Positions 34,846-46,900 of a stretch of 64,000 bases of DNA are shown piece by piece. This DNA is from Sipunculus nudus (Eukaryota; Annelida; Sipuncula; Golfingiida; Sipunculidae). Location of the stretch: assembly GCA_026874595.1 (NCBI GenBank), contig CM049314.1, positions 17,352,729 to 17,416,728 on the forward strand. Reading direction: 5' to 3'. The first letter of the stretch is position 1; every line of letters starts with the position of its first letter. A program made the translations under genes and the position numbers. The notes beneath the pieces were generated by a model that was not told the DNA's origin, made no database searches, and saw nothing but the letters and a program-made list of their open reading frames with translations.

Positions 34846-36540
34846 CTGCAACAGAGTGGACTACATGATTACCCAAATGTGTAACATGTTACTAAATTAT
34901 CATAGTCAGCCAACATCCTCAAATTGTAGAATTTAAAATAAGGTTTTTCATTTTTTTTCATTAAAGGCTTATTACATAAAACATTTTTTTAATGTTTTAC
35001 CTGAATGTAGAAAGTATGGCACTGTAGCACACCATTGCCTAATTTGGCATTTTAACATGGATTCATAATATTATATTATGTATATGATGATACAACTAAT
35101 CAAGATTTGATTACATAGTTCAACCAAATATTATAAATGCAGAACTGGGACTCTAACCTGTGTAATGTAAATTTCTGCTTATACACTGACTTATCAGCTA
35201 ATGGAAAATAATGCTTAGTCTTCTATCAGGTAAATGTAGGTGGTGCCACATAAATTTCAATTTTGAATATCAATCACATAATAAGTGTGTAAAATTTTTT
35301 GCTAGTAGCTACATCTGTCACAGTGTAAAATGTATCCTGTATAATAATACATACAGTCAATGTTGCAGGGAGATTTTAATGTCTGTCAAGATTTTAAATT
35401 CATTTATATTTTATTATCATTTTACTGTCTGATTTTCTTACACAATATGGATGAAACTGACTAAATATTTTTAAATTTAACGTAGATATAATGGAAAATA
35501 CCACAGACTTAATTCTGAAAGAAGGCATCACACAAAGGTTTATTATTTTTCACTGAGGTCACATGACTTGTGGTCACTTAATGGTTGATGAGTCAGGAGT
35601 TCATGATAAGAATCACAAAATAATAATGACAATTCATGAAAATATACACCATGATGATTGATACTTCATTCAAAATGATGCTTATCTAAAAATAGAACAG
35701 AGATCAAAATCAACATGGGGTATATCATATTTATAACAAGACAGTTTTACTACCAGAGCTGAGAATTCACAAGAATTTAGTCACTGCACTTTTATTTTCT
35801 CTATTCTAAAATAAGTTTGAACTTCCCCAATAAGCAACACTTCCACATCACTAACCAGTTGCTAAATATCATAAATCTCTGGGAAAAATTCTAAGTATTT
35901 TTATTACATGCCCCCCCCCCCCCCAACGCACACACACACCATAAACAGAGACCAGCTGAACAGCATTATTTCAGGTATCCTGATAATCTGCCGGTATTAA
36001 AACTGAAAATCACTGTGGGTTACTGGGTATTAGATAGATAATACAGAGATATTGTGTTACTGTAGCCTGCATCAGACCACACAACATGTATATATGGTAA
36101 AAAGGCCATAGACCAAAACCACACATACATGACCAATGATATTTATGTCCCAATGTTAATGGTAAAATGATTAGTGAACTAGACTTGTAACCACAATGTT
36201 ACCACTCAGATATATCCCCCTGGCCATGGTATTTACCACAAGGCACACTAACTGTGAAATCATCAATAGCACTTTAAAAGCCTTATAGTTACATATGTTA
36301 ACAGAGTATAACCATATGGAAAATATAAAAATAGTAAATTTTGATTGTCACATTAAATACCTAATAGTCATATATGTTTATATAGTAAAATGCGAGAAAT
36401 GCTGCTTGCAGTGAGGGATCTTAAATGATTCTTCTGATGGAGTGACCAGAATTGACCTCTCACACAAAGAAAGAATTCACTGCAGTCTGTCTGATCAACA
36501 GTAAAAGAACTAGATATGAATTACAAAAAAATTTCAACAA
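34846..36540. other. Intron, no gene; poly-C/CA tract
   Basis: AT-rich sequence. Near 35232-35245 a lone taggtggtgccac resembles the palindrome module of the repeats at 5541-7245. A poly-C run followed by (CA)n lies at about 35910-35938. Short ORFs here (34597-34884, 35211-35432) carry no motif; the first overlaps the exon at 34786-34845 in antisense. Confidence 0.5.
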
Positions 36541-36544
36541 CATC

Positions 36545-36870
36545 AGGACCCCCACATGCATAGGTGCATAATATGTCCTTCGTATATCTGGTGACCTCTG
36601 ACCTCATTAAATATGCATGAATTTTGATGAGAAGGTAAATCAGGTGAGAAATACGTAAAATGAGTTTCATGAAAATCCATAGGATCTTGGTAAGTCACCA
36701 AGATGCCTTCAAAGTGCACTGACATCTGACCTCATTTAATATACATGGATTTTGCTGGAAACTGAACTAAAGCAAGATATTTTATTGATTAACATACCTG
36801 ATGAGTTTTATCAAAATCCTTCATATTCTTCATAAGTTATTGTAGTGACACTTCCTTTTATAGGAAGTCA
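36545..36870. repeat. Dispersed non-coding repeat, copy 2
   Basis: Same family as 19127-19620. The phrases tctgacctcattaaatatgc, gtttcatgaaaatccatagg and gagttttatcaaaatccttc occur in both, in the same order. The copy stops before the gacgg-type tail. Confidence 0.75.
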
Positions 36871-36963
36871 TGTTTTCGCCTGTGATTGTTAGCCTGTTTG
36901 TCAGATTGTCAGACAGCACAACCATGATTTTGATGAAACTTTGTGGAAGGGATGGATATTGAC

Positions 36964-37480
36964 CAAAGAAGACCTGGTGCCTGGCTCCATTCTAATGCCT
37001 GGATCCATTCTAGTGCCTAACTCCAATCTAATGCCTGGACCTGTTCTAGTGCCTGGATCATTTCTAGTGCCTAACTCCAATCTAATGCCTGGACCTGTTC
37101 TAGTGCCTGGATCATTTCTAGTGCCTGGCTCAAGTCTAATGCCTGGCTCTATTCAAGTGCCTAGTTCCATTCTAGTGTCTGACTCCATTCTAGAGCCTGA
37201 CTCCATTCTAGAGCCTGGCTCCATTCTAGTGCCTGGCTCCATTCTAGAGCCTGGCTCCATTCTAGAGCCTGACTCCATTCTAGTGCCTGACTCCTTTCCA
37301 GAGCCTGACTCCCTTCTAGAGCCTGTCTCCCATCTAGGGATTGACTCTGTTCTAGTGCCTGACTCCATTGTAATGGCTGGATTTACTTTAAGTGTCTGAC
37401 TCCATTCTAGTGGCTGGCTGCATTCTAGTGCCTAGCTCTTTTCTAGTGCCTGGATATATTCTAGTGCCTGCAGATACTAA
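36964..37480. repeat. 18-bp minisatellite on the donor side of an exon
   Basis: About 28 copies of an 18-base unit around ctagtgcctggctccatt. It ends about 10 bases before the donor of the exon at 37490-37558, so it fills the first half-kilobase of that intron. Because 18 is a multiple of three, long ORFs exist on both strands (36941-37399 plus, 37153-37368 minus). I do not take them as genes. Confidence 0.92.
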
Positions 37481-37489
37481 AGCTTTTAC

Positions 37490-37558
37490 CTTCTTGTTGT
37501 GTTTCAGTGTTGTAACTTTTGGTTGAGCTCTTTCCTTTTTCATCTTCAGTGTCATTAG
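37490..37558 (-). CDS. Coiled-coil protein, exon (basic segment)
   Basis: Minus-strand exon of 69 bases, 23 codons, phase 0 at both ends, with acceptor gtttgattgtag and donor AAGAAG followed by gtaaaag. It reads LMTLKMKKERAQPKV and then TTLKHNKK, a strongly basic stretch that could act in nucleic acid or nuclear-import binding (inference from charge only). The alternative frame (NDTEDEKGKSS...) would reach a stop in the next exon, so the basic reading is preferred. The neighbour in transcription order is the exon at 43472-43558. Confidence 0.7.
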
Positions 37559-38576
37559 CTACAATCAAACACAAAGGGTAACAAGTGACCCATGGTCCAT
37601 GTTGCTCAGTAGTCTAAACTCTTATCAATAAAGATATAAGTTGGAAAAATATTTCATTCAATAGATTGGATATGACAAAACATATATATTGCATTGGGAA
37701 GTTTCAATAACTTAATTCAACAATTACCAGTAAACGAGTGACCTGTGTCATAGGGCCTAAAACTATTATGACGAAAATCATTAAACTGAAAATCAATTGC
37801 TTGGATGCACTAGAAATTCTCTTTTACCAGAATGTTATGTTCAAATGAAGCACTGAATGCATTAGCATTGTAAAAATATCAAACCTCATCAGATACCTCA
37901 CATATATTATTACATGATGTTATATGTAATTAGTTTAACCAAAATGAAAGTGTGGATGCTTGTAGGAAGAAATCAGTAACATGTCGTGGGAACCAAATTA
38001 TCTGTTGATCGTTTATGTGATATAAGTTATCCTGTTCCTTTTAAAGGGAATGCCATAAACAGATTGTTAGGTAAAAGTGAAAGTTTATCAAGTATTTGGC
38101 AGTAGGCCAATAAGGTCATCCTGGGACAAGGTAGTTTTATATATAGCACATACTGTGGAGGAGTAGTGTTAGCCCTCCCCCAGCCATCGTTACCTCAAAC
38201 ATTGCTATCTTTGCTCTGAACTAATTTATTTAAATCCTATTTGTCATGTAATCAGTAATCATATCAAAGAGACTTTTAAATAAATTAATTAATTAAATAA
38301 TTTATATAATGAAAAGAAAAATCCTAGTTAAAAATTCTCAGAAATGCTTTATCCATGTTCCTCATTTCACCTGTATCTGTCATAGATTTATTATATATAA
38401 TCAACATGCACATGAACCAGTATGTCAACTGAACTCAAAATGTTGTTCATCAAGCAAGTCACAATAGAACATTACCAAAATTAACCTCAAGATGGCACCA
38501 CTAGTTCAGCAGGCATTATCAAAGCCAGATCATGTGATTTGTTTTAGCATGTGTTAATGGTCATGTCATTATATTA
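37559..38576. other. Intron, no gene seen
   Basis: AT-rich unique-looking sequence without splice-flanked reading frames or recognised repeats. Confidence 0.5.
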
Positions 38577-38766
38577 GAAGTGGATCCAGGGGGGGGGGGA
38601 GGATGTCCAGACCCCCTTTTTCAGCTGCCAGAACCTTTCTTTAAGGGTTTCAGACAAATTTTCTGCCGCCAGTAACCCCTCTTTTCCAAAGACCATTTTT
38701 TAGGCTTTGTCATTGGTCCTCCTGCGTTGAATCCCCCCCTTTTCCTAAATCCTGGATCCTCCCCTG
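38577..38766. mobile_element. MITE-like element, ~190 bp
   Basis: The left end gtggatccagg, followed by a G run, and the right end cctggatcctcccctg, preceded by a C run and ttttcctaaat, are inverted repeats. The layout matches a short element family common in marine invertebrates, whose ends read like caggggcggatccagg. A half copy lies at 33555-33629 and a possible relative at 16096-16323. Confidence 0.65.
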
Positions 38767-39408
38767 TATAAGACACAGGTGACTGTAGGACTTTATTTTG
38801 TGAGCGAGTGTTAACTGTTCTGGCTTAGAAGGTAACATTTGAAAGTTAAAAAAACATGTATAAATTATATATCATATCATAAGAAGAAAATCATTATATG
38901 GTAGGAAAACAAAGATCAGTTGATAATTAGTGATGTTTTCCCGAGAGTTGCATCCAAGTGAAAACTTCACTGAAAACTTTGTACCAAGTGTGTGTGTATT
39001 CCATAAGTTGTTTATTTTAAAGTATTTTTTTAAATTAAAAGTCAAACCTGTGTATCTTTGTTTATTCTGACCTACTGTGGATGTGTGTCATATTATCTAA
39101 ATCACAGAAAAATCAGTTACACAATATTACTCAATATTACAAGTATTTGTTATTCAATTTAAAATTTTTCCAAAATATGAGCCTGCTGAAAATTATAATA
39201 CAAGAAAGAAAGTATTAATTAGAGTGGTGAAACAGAACACACACTGGCTAAGACAGTAGACACAGGTGGCTGTCGTGTCAATGGGATAAAATTCCTCAGC
39301 AACAGTCTCCTGGTATAAAACACCTATTATGTTCAAAATATGTTCAGGAATACATTACTTTTAAATCCATACTAGAGGTCTGGGACCATAAAGGTCCTCA
39401 ATTGGGGC
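38767..39408. other. Intron, no gene seen
   Basis: AT-rich sequence with no reading frame or repeat I can support. Confidence 0.5.
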
Positions 39409-40100
39409 CCCGCAATTTCCAGTTTCTCAAAATGGCAGCCCTATGCCCATACTCGATGTCAGATTGGTCTGATATTTATCAACACAAAGAATGTAAAATG
39501 ATGATATTATGTAAATAGTTACTGCGAGAGAATTTTAAAATATTTGCCTAGTGGCCATGTTGGATTTAACACGAGTCTAAAATTTGAAAGGAAACACCCC
39601 CCTCATGGGTGTCAGTATTCTGTTAAATTTTCACAAAAGAAAATAACTGATTGGGTGGATAGGTCTGGAGCAGCAATCATCACTGTGAATTTGATAAAGA
39701 TCAAGTATACTCTCATTAAGATATTGCGCCCGAAAGGAAATCACCAATTGTTCTGTTGTGGCCGTATTCGAATTAACTGAGGTCTGTAATTCCAAAGGTC
39801 TGGAGGGCTCATAGGCACCAATCATTCCTGTAAATCTGAGAAAGATCAAGAATATTCTCATTGAGATATTGCACACAAAAGGAAATCATCAATTGTGCTA
39901 TGGTGGCCATATTCTAATTCAGACAGGTCAGTAATTTGATAGTACTGAAGCCTTCATGGACACTAATTGTCCCTGTGAAATTGGGAAAAATCAAATGTAT
40001 TCTAGTTGAGATAATGCAAGCAATAGAAAATGGATGCCTTGACAGACATATGGACAAGGCGATCACTATAGGGCACCGTTTTACAAGCGGGGTCTAATTA
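39409..40100. mobile_element. Non-coding element with GC-rich ends
   Basis: Left end aattggggccccgc and right end gcggggtctaatta form an imperfect inverted repeat. Inside, units of roughly 150 bases recur with tgagatattgc and ggccatattctaatt-like phrases. Near the right end lies gcgatcactatagggcacc. No coding capacity; ORFs at 39544-39876 on both strands are within repeat units. Confidence 0.6.
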
Positions 40101-40837
40101 TAAAATATTTGTTTTCTCTGCAGGGATCTTCCAAACAGATGTAACAGTTTATTCACCATATATGATTTAGTGAGTGTTACACTGACATCAGCTGATTGAT
40201 TTAATTCAGGATGCATTATTTGATTATTCAGTAGACTTAATCGTCTTAATTAAATAATGAAAACCATCTGGATATATTCCCACAGCTTCCTAGTTTCTCA
40301 GAAACAATCCCTTAATAAATGATTTGTAATTTGTCTAGGATGATAACATCCTAATCATCCACTGACTTAATCGGCTGAATTGACTTAATCTGCTGTGTTG
40401 ACCTACTAAACTATATTAACTTAATCAGCTATACTAACATTATCAGCTGTATTTTAATTTGCCTTGGCGTACACACACAATCTATCACTTTATGCAAAAC
40501 AGGAAATTTAGCCTGAATGTAACTTCGATGAATTTAATAAAGAAACCCTTACTCACAAAGATTATGTGGACTTGAACATTACTCAAACTGTTAGGTGGAC
40601 TCGACATGTGTAAACAGATTAAGTGATATATTGCTCTTGCCACTAGAACGTAGATTTATGTTAATGAATGTTTGACAATATTTCAATGACTAAACTGACA
40701 TGACAGCAGTGGCCTTATACTTGATGATTATTTCTCACATTGTTCACATCAACCTTAATTTATATTCCACAAGGATTCATGTTCTTTAGCATATTAGGAC
40801 TACATTAAATGTCTTTCAGCTATGTTTATATCAAGTG
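40101..40837. other. Intron, no gene seen
   Basis: AT-rich sequence with repeated aatc(g/a)gctg-type words near 40360-40450 but no clear array. Confidence 0.45.
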
Positions 40838-41104
40838 TAATTTCTGTGTAATGCAATGTGTAATACTGTGGGTAATAGAGTATGTAATACACTCTGTAAT
40901 ACAGTGTGCAATGCAATGTATAATAGAGTGTGTAATAATGTGTGCAATACAATAGTTTGTAATACAATGTGCAATACTGTATGTAAAAATGTGTACTAGA
41001 GTGTGTAATACTGTGTGTAATAGTTTGTAATACAATGTGTTATACTGTTTGTAATAATGTGTACTAGAGTGTGCAATACTGTGTGTAATAATGTATAATA
41101 CTAG

Positions 41105-42799
41105 ATGTGTCGACACGAATGCCCCCGCCTGGGGCAAATTAGAAACATTTGTTAAATTTTGTAAAATTTTTTAAGTTCAGGAAGTGTTGTTTGGTCAAAA
41201 GTAGGTCAACAAGGGCAAAATGCAAACTCGATCTGTAAAGGGTCATTATCAAGCAACACACCAAAAATCAGGCCAGTATCTGCAGGCATTGTGAAAAAAA
41301 GTCCATATATGTGCATTTTTCATGAAAATTTCTGTCTTTCATGAAATTTTCTATGTTCAGGATCTGTCATATGGTGAAAAATAGGTTAACTGGGACGAAA
41401 CGCGAACTCGATCTGTAAGTAGTCATTATGCGCCCACAGACCAAACATTAGGCCAGTATCTGTAAGCATTGTATTGCGAAACTAGAATATTAGCAAAAGT
41501 TGATAATCATTTATAAATTTAAATTGGAGAGGTATATACCATGTTTCATAACAATCCACCAAATGCTTCCTGAGAAATAAGCTCCTAAGTTTTTTTCTAT
41601 ACTAAGCTCTGTGATATTGAAAAGTAGGTCAAGATCACCCATCTTTGAACTTGACCAAGATTTTGTAAATATAATGCAATAGCACTGAAGAAATGAAGTT
41701 CCTGTGTTGAATACCTTTAGAGATATCCTGCACAAAAGGCCAAAATTGAAAAAATCCGATAAAATTTCATTAAAAAATCAGAAATTGCAGGTGGCACCAC
41801 CAAAATTGTGCAGCACATACAGACCATCAGTCCCAATGATCATAGTAAGTTTTGTGAAATTCCACACAATGGTTCCTGAGATATAAACTTCTGAGTGTTT
41901 TTCTATAAACAGCTCTAAAATGTAGAAAAATGGGTCAAGGTCACCCATCTTCGAACTTGACTGAGATTTTATCAATATACATCTTCACTGATGAAATAAA
42001 ATTCCAACGGTGAATCCTTTTAGAGATATCCCGCTCACAAGGTAAAAGTTAACAGACGCGGAACGGACGGACGGACGGACAGACAGACACCAGACAGACA
42101 GATGGACAGACGGACAGTTTGGGTGACGACAATAGCCCATCAGCCTATGAGCTGAGGGCTAAAAACGGCTGTACATGTGTATTTGTCATGAAAATTTCTA
42201 TTTTTCATGAATTTTTCTAAGTTTAGGAGCCGTAAAACGGTCAAAAGTAGGTCAACCGGGACCAAACGCGAACTCGATCTGTAACTGGTCATTATCTGCC
42301 CTCACACTAAAAATCAGGCCAATATCTGCAGGCATTGCGAAAAAAAGTCCGTACATGTGTATTTGTCAATAAAATTTCTATTTTTCATGAAATTTTCTAA
42401 GTTTAGGAGCCGTAAAACGGTCAAAAGTAGGTCAACCGGGACGAAACGCGAACTCGATCTGTAACTGGTCATTATCTGCCCACACACCAATAATCAGGCC
42501 AATATCTGCAGGCATTGCGAAAATAAGTCCGTACATGTGTATTTGTCAATAAAATTTCTATTTTTCATGAAATTTTCTAAGTTTAGGAGCCCTAAAACGG
42601 TCAAAAGTAGGTCAACCGGGAACAAACGCGAACTCAATCTGTAACTAGTCATTATCTGCCCACACACCAAAAATCAGGCCAATATCTGCAGGCATTGCGA
42701 AAAAAAGTCCGTACAACTGTTTGATTTCGGAATGACGGAATGACGGAATGACGGACATGGGTAAAACTATATGCCCCGGCCACTTTGTGGCGGGGGCAT
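41105..42799. mobile_element. Non-coding element with hairpin ends, inserted in minisatellite
   Basis: The left end atgcccccgcc (41119) and right end ggcgggggcat (42789-42799) are inverted repeats. Each end can also fold locally: tgcccc...ggggca at the left, and tgccccggccac ttt gtggcgggggca at about 42772-42798. Inside are four copies of a unit of about 180 bases in 41160-42720, each with aaaagtaggtcaac and gcgaactcgatctgtaa. A different segment (41510-42060) carries gcaggtggcaccaccaaaa and gttcctgagatat, then a gacggacggacagacag tail. No reading frame is kept. Minisatellite sequence lies on both sides. Confidence 0.7.
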
Positions 42800-43293
42800 A
42801 AAAATGTGTAATACTGTTTGTAATTATGTGTAGTAGACTGTGAACTTCTGTGTGTTATTCAATATGTTATAGTGTGTAATATTGTGTAATATAGTGTGTA
42901 ATAAATATTTAATACAGTGTGTAATACTGTATGTAATATTTCAGACAAAAGTGTATAATTGTGCAATAGTATGTGTATTACAATGTGTAATAGAGTGTGT
43001 GATGCTGTGTGTGATATAGTGTGTAATACAATGTATAACACAATTTGTAATACTCTGTGTTATTTGATGTAATACTGTGTAAAATGGAGTGTAATACTGC
43101 ATGTAATAAAGTTTGTAATACTGTGGGCAAAAGAATGTGTAACACTTTGTGTAATATAATGTGTAATACTGTGTGTAAATTTTTGTTATACAATGTGTAA
43201 TAAAGTATGTAACACTGTGTGTTATATTTGTAATCATGTGTGTAATAGTGTGTAACAGAGTATGTAATACTGTGTGTAATGTGAAATACTTAC

Positions 43294-43334
43294 CTTGCTG
43301 GGGATGGTAGATTCTGTTATAGGACCTTGCCATC
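43294..43334 (-). pseudogene. Duplicated 3' part of the neighbouring exon
   Basis: This 41-base stretch copies the last part of the exon at 43472-43558. The minus strand reads GWQGPITESTIPSK against GWQGPVTDSTIHSR. It has its own acceptor (cagttttacag) and an even better donor (AGCAAG followed by gtaagtat). Spliced after the parent exon (phase 0) it would be read in the wrong frame and reach TAA within six codons. It is therefore a pseudo-exon, a mutually exclusive alternative, or a poison exon. Most substitutions in the matching frame are conservative, so the copy may have been coding at some time. Confidence 0.65.
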
Positions 43335-43471
43335 CTGTAAAACTGTGTGTAATATAATGTGTAATATAATGTGTAATACTGTGTGTAAAAGTGAATGTAA
43401 TACATAGTGTTATAAAGTATGTAATACTGTGTGTATTATGTGTAATCATGTGTGTAATGTGTAATATTCAC

Positions 43472-43558
43472 CCTGCTGTGGATGGTAGAATCTGTTACAG
43501 GACCTTGCCATCCTCGGTGTTCACTGTTAAACTTGAACTTTTCCAACTCTTCTTTTGT
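43472..43558 (-). CDS. Coiled-coil protein, exon (first one seen in window)
   Basis: Minus-strand exon of 87 bases, 29 codons, phase 0 at both ends, with acceptor tatgtttttag and donor AGCAGG followed by gtgaatat. It reads TKEELEKFKFNSEHR and then GWQGPVTDSTIHSR. The acceptor shows that at least one more exon lies upstream. The satellite array begins 350 bases further right, so that exon is beyond it or outside the window. I found no convincing partner exon in 62251-64000. The donor side runs into the tgtaata minisatellite. Confidence 0.78.
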
Positions 43559-43908
43559 CTAAAAACATATACAACATCACATTAATGAAAACTTATATAT
43601 ATATTAAATAAATTATTTCACAACTGACAGCCTACCTAGGAGAACATACAACAATTAAGTTCACAAGGTCATATTAATATTCATAGGGTTAAACAGCCAT
43701 GAGAATACCCTCCTGCAAGTAAAGGTTTAGTTAGGTCTAAATATTCCAAAGTACCTTTGTTCTCCCACATCTAGGTTCCCTGTTCCCTATATGCTCACCA
43801 ACTTTGTGCCATATTGTACTCCTAAGTATTGAAATAGGATTTAGTATTTTGTGTATTGATATTGAAGTCACAGACCACAGCTATAAGTAACTCACATAAA
43901 TCAACCTA
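43559..43908. other. Unique sequence between exon and satellite
   Basis: About 350 bases of AT-rich intron sequence with no reading frame or repeat seen. It separates the exon acceptor at 43559-43560 from the first satellite monomer. Confidence 0.6.
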
Positions 43909-46900
43909 GTCAGAGCAGAGGCCTCCCACACAGTCTGTCATCACTGGATGACCTACTGGGTCACAGCAGAGGCCTCCCACACAGTCTGTCATCACTGGAT
44001 GACGTGCTGGGTCACAGAAGAGGCCTCCCACTCAGTCTGTCATCACTGGATGACTTGCTGGGTCACAGCAGAGGCCTCCCAAACAGTCTGTCATCACTTG
44101 ATGACACAGCAGGGGCCTCCCACACAGTCTGTTATCACTGGATGACACAGCAGGGGCCTCCCACACAGTCTGTCATCACTGGATGACACAGCAGAGGCCT
44201 CCCACACAGTCTGTCATCACTGGATGACACAGCAGAGGCCTTCCACACAGTCTGTCATCACTGGATGACACAGCAGGGGCCTCCCACACAGTCTGTCATC
44301 ACTGGATGACACAGCAGGGGCCTCCCACACAGTCTGTCATCACTGGATGACACAGCAGGGGCCTCCCACACAGTCTGTCATCACTGGATGACACAGCAGG
44401 GGCCTCCCACACAGTCTGTCATCACTGGATGACACAGCAGAGGCCTCGCACAAAGTCTGTCATCACTGGATGACACAGCAGGGGCCTCCCACACAGTCTG
44501 TCATCACTGGATGACACAGCAGGGGCCTCCCACACAGTCTGTCATCACTGGATGACACAGCAGGGGCCTCCCACACAGTCTGTCATCACTGGATGACACA
44601 GCAGGGGCCTCCCACACAGTCTGTCATCACTGGATGACACAGCAGGGGCCTCCCACACAGTCTGTCATCACTGGATGACACAGCAGGGGCCTCCCACACA
44701 GTCTGTCATCACTGGATGACACAGCAGGGGCCTCCCACACAGTCTGTCATCACTGGATGACACAGCAGGGGCCTCCCACACAGTCTGTCATCACTGGATG
44801 ACACAGCAGGGGCCTCCCACACAGTCTGTCATCACTGGATGACACAGCAGAGGCCTCCCAAACAGTCTGTCATCACTGGATGACACAGCAGGGGCCTCCC
44901 AAACAGTCTGTCATCACTGGATGACACAGCAGGGGCCTCCCAAACAGTCTGTCATCACTGGATGACACAGCAGGGGCCTCCCAAACAGTCTGTCATCACT
45001 GGATGACACAGCAGGGGCCTCCCACACAGTCTGTCATCACTGGATGACACAGCAGGGGCCTCCCACACAGTCTGTCATCACTGGATGACACAGCAGGGGC
45101 CTCCCACACAGTCTGTCATCACTGGATGACACAGCAGAGGCCTCCCAAACAGTCTGTCATCACTGGATGACACAGCAGGGGCCTCCCACACAGTCTGTCA
45201 TCACTGGATGACACAGCAGGGGCCTCCCAAACAGTCTGTCATCACTGGATGACACAGCAGAGGCCTCCCAAACAGTCTGTCATCACTGGATGACACAGCA
45301 GGGGCCTCCCACACAGTCTGTCATCACTGGATGACACAGCAGGGGCCTCCCACACAGTCTGTCATCACTGGATGACACAGCAGAGGCCTCCCAAACAGTC
45401 TGTCATCACTGGATGACACAGCAGAGGCCTCCCAAATAGTCTGTCATCACTGGATGACACAGCAGGGGCCTCCCACACAGTCTGTCATCACTGGATGACA
45501 CAGCAGGGGCCTCCCACACAGTCTGTCATCACTGGATGACAAAGCAGAGGCCTCCCACACAGTCTGTCATCACTGGATGACACAGCAGAGGCCTCCCACA
45601 CAGTCTGTTATCACTGGATGACACAGCAGGGGCCTCCCACACAGTCTGTCATCATCGCCTCCCACACAGTCTGTCATCACTTGATGACACAGCAGAGGCC
45701 TCCCACACAATCTGTCATCACTTGATGACACAGCAGGGGCCTTCCACACAGTCTGTCATCACTGGATGACACAGCAGGGGCCTTCCACACAGTCTGTCAT
45801 CACTGGATGACACAGCAGGGGCCTCCCACACAGTCTGTCATCACTTGATGACACAGCAGAGGCCTACAACACAGTCTGTCATCACTTGATGACACAGCAG
45901 AGGCATCCCACACAGTCTGTCATCACTTGATGACACAGCAGAGGCCTCCCAAACAGTCTGTTATCACTGGATGACACAGCAGAGGCCTCCCAAACAGTCT
46001 GTCATCACTTGACGACACAGCAGAGGCCTCCCACACAGTCTGTTATCACTGGATGACACAGCAGGGGCCTTCCACACAGTCTGTTATCACTTGATGACAC
46101 AGCAGAGGCCTCCCAAACAGTCTGTTATCACTGGATGACACAGCAGAGGCCTCCCAAACAGTCTGTTATCACTGGATGACACAGCAGAGGCCTCCCAAAC
46201 AGTCTGTTATCACTGGATGACACAGCAGAGGCCTCCCAAACAGTCTGTTATCACTGGATGACACAGCAGGGGCCTCCCACACAGTCTGTTATCCCTGGAT
46301 GACACAGCAGGGGCCTCCCACACAGTCTGTCATCACTGGATGACACAGCAGGGGCCTCCCAAACAGTCTGTCATCACTGGATGACACAGCAGGGGCCTCC
46401 CACACAGTCTGTCATCACTGGATGACACAGCAGAGGCCTCCCACACAGTCTGTCATCACTGGATGACACAGCAGGGGCCTCCCACACAGTCTGTCATCAC
46501 TTGATGACACAGCAGGGGCCTCCCACACAGTCTGTCATCACTGGATGACACAGCAGGGGCCTCCCACACAGTCTGTCATCACTGGATGACACAGCAGAGG
46601 CCTCCCAAACAGTCTGTTATCACTGGATGACACAGCAGGGGCCTCCCACACAGTCTGTCATCACTGGATGATACAGCAGGGGCCTCCCAAACAGTCTGTC
46701 ATCACTGGATGACACAGCAGGGGCCTCCCACACAGTCTGTCATCACTGGATGACACAGCAGGGGCCTCCCACACAGTCTGTCATCACTTGATGACACAGC
46801 AGGGGCCTCCCACACAGTCTGTCATCACTGGATGACACAGCAGAGGCCTCCCAAACAGTCTGTTATCACTGGATGACACAGCAGAGGCCTCCCAAACAGT

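Larger units (their letters stand above)
40838..43471. repeat. tgtaata(c)tgtg minisatellite, split by an element and a copied exon piece
   Basis: Degenerate units of 10-20 bases around gtgtgtaatactgtgtgtaa occupy 40838-41104, 42800-43293 and 43335-43471. The array is interrupted by the element at 41105-42799 and by the 41-base exon duplicate at 43294-43334. It reaches the donor of the exon at 43472-43558. Thr/Ile/His/Tyr-rich minus-strand ORFs (40826-41137, 42941-43405 and others) are repeat artefacts. Confidence 0.85.

Noticed and set aside
36941-37399. 152-codon plus-strand ORF with a PGSILV-like hexapeptide repeat
   Set aside because: The 18-bp minisatellite is open on both strands because its period is divisible by three. 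There is no start context or splice signal, and it lies in an intron next to a real exon.
42941-43405. 154-codon minus-strand ORF rich in Thr, His and Tyr
   Set aside because: Translation of the tgtaata minisatellite. It also runs through the copied exon piece in a way that splice sites do not support.
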